From positions 124,001-188,000 of the forward strand of contig NZ_JARESG010000006.1 in assembly GCF_029076445.1 (NCBI RefSeq): a DNA stretch of 64,000 bases, in the 5' to 3' direction. Both the position numbers and the translations under genes were made by a program. The stretch comes from Pseudarthrobacter naphthalenicus (lineage in GTDB: Bacteria; Actinomycetota; Actinomycetes; Actinomycetales; Micrococcaceae). This document shows, in pieces, positions 60,777-64,000 of this stretch (position 1 is the stretch's first letter; the number at the start of each line of letters is the position of its first letter). The notes beneath the pieces are model-generated. The model did not search any database, was not told where the DNA came from, and worked only from the letters and a program-made list of their open reading frames with translations.

Positions 60777-63314
60777 CTAGCTTTCCGCCACCACGTCCTC
60801 GGCATCTTTATCCAGCCGCCACCCCCGCCATACCGGGTGCCGGAGCTTTCCACTGCCCGTCCACTCGCCGAACGTCACCTCCCCCACCAGCCGGGGCGTG
60901 ACCCAGCGGGCGTCGGCGGCATCCTCCCGCGGCACGTCCTCGAACGGTGGGGTCTTGCGGGCGAGCTTGTCCACTTTCTGCCGGAGCTCCGCCAGCTCCC
61001 GGGTACTGAATCCGCTGCCCACACGGCCTACGTACCGCAGTTTGCCGGCGTCGGGAATGCCCACCAGCAGCGAGCCCACCGAACCCTGGCGGCCGCCCTT
61101 GCCCGGCCGCCAGCCGCCCACAACCACCTCCTGGGTCTGTTCGAGCTTGATCTTGATCCAGGTCCGCGTGCGCTGTCCGCTGACGTACCTGCTGTCGGTG
61201 CGCTTGGCCATCACGCCTTCGAGTCCCAGTTCCCGCGCGCTTTCGAGGATGTGCTCAATTTTTTCGTCCAGGACCGGCGACAGTTCCACGGGGCAGTCGG
61301 ACGGACGGTAGAACTGCTCAAGACGTTCCCGTCGCTTGGCGAACGGGAGCCGGCGAAGGTCCTGGCCGGCGTCGGCCAGCAGGTCAAACAGCATGAGCCG
61401 GACCGGAATGGCGGCGCGTGCCTTGGCCACGTCACCGGGCCGCGTCAGTTTCATGCGGCCCTGGAGGACGCCAAAGTCCGGTTTTCCGGAAGGCCCGACG
61501 GCGAAGATCTCACCATCGGCGATGAACGGACCCTCCGGCCAGCAGGACCGTTCCGTCAGCTCCGGGTAGGTTCCGGTGACGTCGTTCCCGTTCCGGCTGA
61601 TGATGCGGACCCTCGCGTCGTCCGCAACGACCAGGGCACGTACGCCGTCCCATTTCAGCTCGAATTTCCAGTCGCTGCCCTGCAGGTCGGCAGCGGTCCC
61701 GGCTGTGGCCATCATGGGGCTGAAGTCCTCGGCGCGCAGGGGAGGAGCCGGGGTTTTGGCCGCCGGTTCCTGCTCGGCCTTCCCTCCTGACGCGGCGGCG
61801 TCCGCTGCTACCTCGTCCCCCTCAGCCGCGTCCCCGTCAGGCGCGTCCGCGTCAGGCCCATCCCCGGCATGAGTTCTTCGTGGATGAAAGGTGTGATGGT
61901 CTTTGTCCATGAGGTGGATCAGCCACTGCCCCTCAGCATCCGGTCCGCGGCCCCGGCCGGTGTGGATCAGGGCGAACTTTTTGGTCCCGCCCAGGCCGCC
62001 GCCCTCCGAACCGGTGAGCGTGGCGATCACTTCCCTGCCGTTGATCCATTTCTCCAGCTCGTAGGTGCCGTGATCCCAGATGGTGACTTGGCCGGCGCCG
62101 TACTGGCCCTTCGGGATGGTGCCTTCGAAGGTGGCATAGTCCAGGGGATGGTCCTCGGTCTGCACCGCCAAATGGTTCTTGCCGCCCGATTCGGGGACGC
62201 CTTTCGGCAGCGCCCACGAGACCAGCACCCCCTCGTGCTCGAGCCGGAAGTCGAAGTGCAGCCGGCTGGCGTGGTGCTCCTGAATCACAAACGTGTTCCC
62301 GCCTCCCGGCGCCCCGGAGAAGGGCTCGGGCGTCGCATCAGGATCCCGCATTGAGCGGTAACGCTCCAGGCGCTGGTGCGCGCCGCCGTCGTGCGTTACC
62401 TGTTCGGTGCCGCCCGGATGCCCGCCACCATGCTCGACGGCGGCGAAAGGGTCCTTGCCTTCCTTCACCCTGCGCATCACGGCCTGGTAGTCGAGCTGCC
62501 TGAGGTTGGGGGAGCTGATTTCCCGCCAGGTCCGCGGCGCCGCCACCATGGGAGTGGGCCTGCCGCGGAGCGAGTAGGGCACGATGGTGGTTTTGGCCGC
62601 ATTGTTCTGGCTCCAGTCCACCAGGACCTTCCCCGTGCGCAGGGTTTTTTTCATGTCGCTGACGGCCAGATCGGGGTGGTCCGCCTCGAGGGCCCGGGCC
62701 AGTTCGCGGGCGAACGCGGAAATCTGGTCCGAGGTCTGGGAACCGTCCAGGCCGGCATAAAGATGGATGCCCTTGCTGCCGCTCGTCACGGGAACCGTCT
62801 CCAGCCCCACGTCCTGCAGGATGGTGCGGGCCAGGAGCGCCACTTCCACGCACTCGGCCAGGCCAGCGCCCTCGCCGGGGTCCAGGTCCAGCACCAGCCG
62901 GTCCGGGTTCAGCTGGTTGCCGTGCGAATCCACCTGCCATTGGGGCACATGGATTTCCAGCGAGTTGATCTGGCCAAACCACGTGAGGGTGGCCGGGTCG
63001 TTCACCAGGGGATAGTAAATGGTCCGGTCCTTGTGCGTGATGGCGGCACGGGGGAGCCAGCCCGGGGCCGAATCCTCAAGGTTCTTCTGAAAAAACACTT
63101 CGCCCGGCTCCGCCGCAGTACCCACGCCGTTGACCCAGCGCTTGCGCGTGGCGGGCCGGTTGGCCGCAGCCGGGATCAGGACAGGGGCCACCGCGGCGTA
63201 GTACGCCAGGACGTCCGCCTTGGTGGTGCCCGTCTCCGGGTAGATGATTTTGTCCAGGTTGGTGAGGGTCAGTTCCCGCCCGGCAACCCGGACACGTTCC
63301 TTAGCTCCGGCCAC
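60777..63314 (-). CDS. ligD: non-homologous end-joining ATP-dependent DNA ligase LigD
   Basis: 845 residues with all three LigD modules in mycobacterial order. The polymerase/primase domain (about 1-290) has LVLDLDPGEG with the metal Asp pair. The 3'-phosphoesterase domain (about 335-480) has FVIQEHHASRLHFDFRLEHE and EDHPLDYATFEG. The ligase domain (about 540-845) has the adenylated Lys in FELKWDGVRA. An Asp/Ala-rich linker separates PE and Lig. GTG start with GGAGGTGAAG SD. It is divergent from ku, 40 bp away, completing a two-gene NHEJ system. Confidence 0.97.
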   Translation of the reverse strand: MAGAKERVRVAGRELTLTNLDKIIYPETGTTKADVLAYYAAVAPVLIPAAANRPATRKRWVNGVGTAAEPGEVFFQKNLEDSAPGWLPRAAITHKDRTIYYPLVNDPATLTWFGQINSLEIHVPQWQVDSHGNQLNPDRLVLDLDPGEGAGLAECVEVALLARTILQDVGLETVPVTSGSKGIHLYAGLDGSQTSDQISAFARELARALEADHPDLAVSDMKKTLRTGKVLVDWSQNNAAKTTIVPYSLRGRPTPMVAAPRTWREISSPNLRQLDYQAVMRRVKEGKDPFAAVEHGGGHPGGTEQVTHDGGAHQRLERYRSMRDPDATPEPFSGAPGGGNTFVIQEHHASRLHFDFRLEHEGVLVSWALPKGVPESGGKNHLAVQTEDHPLDYATFEGTIPKGQYGAGQVTIWDHGTYELEKWINGREVIATLTGSEGGGLGGTKKFALIHTGRGRGPDAEGQWLIHLMDKDHHTFHPRRTHAGDGPDADAPDGDAAEGDEVAADAAASGGKAEQEPAAKTPAPPLRAEDFSPMMATAGTAADLQGSDWKFELKWDGVRALVVADDARVRIISRNGNDVTGTYPELTERSCWPEGPFIADGEIFAVGPSGKPDFGVLQGRMKLTRPGDVAKARAAIPVRLMLFDLLADAGQDLRRLPFAKRRERLEQFYRPSDCPVELSPVLDEKIEHILESARELGLEGVMAKRTDSRYVSGQRTRTWIKIKLEQTQEVVVGGWRPGKGGRQGSVGSLLVGIPDAGKLRYVGRVGSGFSTRELAELRQKVDKLARKTPPFEDVPREDAADARWVTPRLVGEVTFGEWTGSGKLRHPVWRGWRLDKDAEDVVAES

Positions 63315-63354
63315 GGGTCTTCACCTCCGGCCTGCGGTGATGTTCACTTGAGGA

Positions 63355-64000
63355 ATGAGAGCCATCTGGAAAGGTGCCATCGCGTTCGGCCTGGTCAACG
63401 TGCCCGTGAAGGTCTACAGCGCCACCGAGGATCATGACATCAGTCTCCACCAGGTCCACAATGCCGACGGCGGCAGGATCCGCTACCAGCGCCGGTGTGA
63501 GGTCTGCAGCAAGATCATCGACTACTCGGACATCGAGAAGGCGTATGAGGAGGACGGCCGCACCGTGGTGCTGTCCAAGGAGGAGCTCAAGTCCATTCCG
63601 GCGGAGAACAGCCACGAGATCGAGGTTGTCCAGTTCGTGCCGTCCGAGCAGCTGGAACCCATGATGTTCGAGAAAAGCTACTACCTGGAGCCGGACTCCA
63701 AATCGCCCAAAGCATACGTCCTGCTGCGCCGGGCCCTGGAGGACACGGACCGGGTGGCTATCGTCCAGTTCGCCCTGCGCGAGAAGACCCGCCTTGGAGC
63801 GCTGCGCATCAAGGACGAGGTGCTGGTGCTGCAGTCCCTGCTGTGGCCTGATGAAGTCCGGGAGGCCAGCTTCCCTGCCTTGGATGAGTCCGTCCGGATC
63901 TCTGCCCAGGAGCGGGAAATGTCCGCGGCGCTGGTGGAGTCCATGGCCGCTGACTTCGAACCGGACCAGTTCACCGATGACTATCAGGTGCAGCTCCGGA
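63355..64000 (+). CDS. ku: Ku DNA end-binding protein, 3' end cut by window edge
   Basis: 215 codons visible of a bacterial Ku homodimer that encircles DNA ends and recruits LigD. MRAIWKGAIAFGLVNVPVKVYSA is the family N-terminus, with CEVCSKII forming the Cys pair and ALREKTRLGALRIKDEVLVLQ and ESMAADFEPDQFTDDY toward the visible end. The short C-terminal extension lies outside the window. ATG with TTGAGGA as SD. Divergent with ligD, so the 40-bp gap contains both promoters. Confidence 0.97.
   Translation, partial: MRAIWKGAIAFGLVNVPVKVYSATEDHDISLHQVHNADGGRIRYQRRCEVCSKIIDYSDIEKAYEEDGRTVVLSKEELKSIPAENSHEIEVVQFVPSEQLEPMMFEKSYYLEPDSKSPKAYVLLRRALEDTDRVAIVQFALREKTRLGALRIKDEVLVLQSLLWPDEVREASFPALDESVRISAQEREMSAALVESMAADFEPDQFTDDYQVQLR

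Overview
High-GC actinobacterial chromosome, most likely Micrococcaceae (Arthrobacter/Pseudarthrobacter type). The case rests on lsr2, a Pol-PE-Lig type LigD beside Ku, DUF222-HNH proteins, DUF3040 and DUF3592 proteins, the lysS-lsr2-clpC order and many TANNNT boxes placed 5-8 nt before start codons (leaderless transcription). The genus is inferred. No prophage, insertion sequence, CRISPR array or defence island is visible.

Layout. 1-2.2 kb: three tandem alpha/beta hydrolase paralogues. 2.3-8.4 kb: lysS, a small membrane protein, lsr2, a decayed DUF1772 gene, clpC, a structured intergenic element and an ArgA-like acetyltransferase. 8.5-11.0 kb: dhaKLM dihydroxyacetone kinase operon. 11.1-16.0 kb: small envelope proteins, mutY and disA. 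16.4-23.8 kb: prfC, a ketoacyl synthase, a DUF222-HNH protein, radA and a FUSC-type membrane protein. 24.0-30.0 kb: pstSCAB facing a PiT transporter plus DUF47 partner, so high- and low-affinity phosphate uptake lie back to back. 30.2-42.7 kb: a conserved hypothetical, tRNA-Lys, a GAF-ANTAR regulator with a possible coupled small upstream gene, HhH-GPD repair protein, FAD monooxygenase, malQ, NmrA-like reductase, PrmC-like methyltransferase, a second DUF222-HNH protein and stress/envelope proteins. 42.8-47.1 kb: three aldo/keto reductases around a frameshifted epimerase, then dodecin. 47.2-53.0 kb: a FadR-type regulator divergent from a sugar-acid operon (DUF1537 kinase, beta-hydroxyacid dehydrogenase, GntP permease, class II aldolase). 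53.0-60.7 kb: DUF1304, acyltransferase-3, acetyltransferases, SDR, a second FUSC protein, an MHS transporter and two small hydrophilic proteins. 60.8-64 kb: divergent ligD and ku, the bacterial NHEJ pair.

Most noteworthy: the sugar-acid operon, in which a PF01116 class II aldolase occupies the place expected for the OtnC decarboxylase of tetronate pathways; its likely FadR operators; a consistent set of 14 putative leaderless genes; a repeat family present in two intergenic copies 21 kb apart; a palindrome lying between the -35 and -10 of the probable prfC promoter; and two broken genes (DUF1772 and the NAD epimerase).
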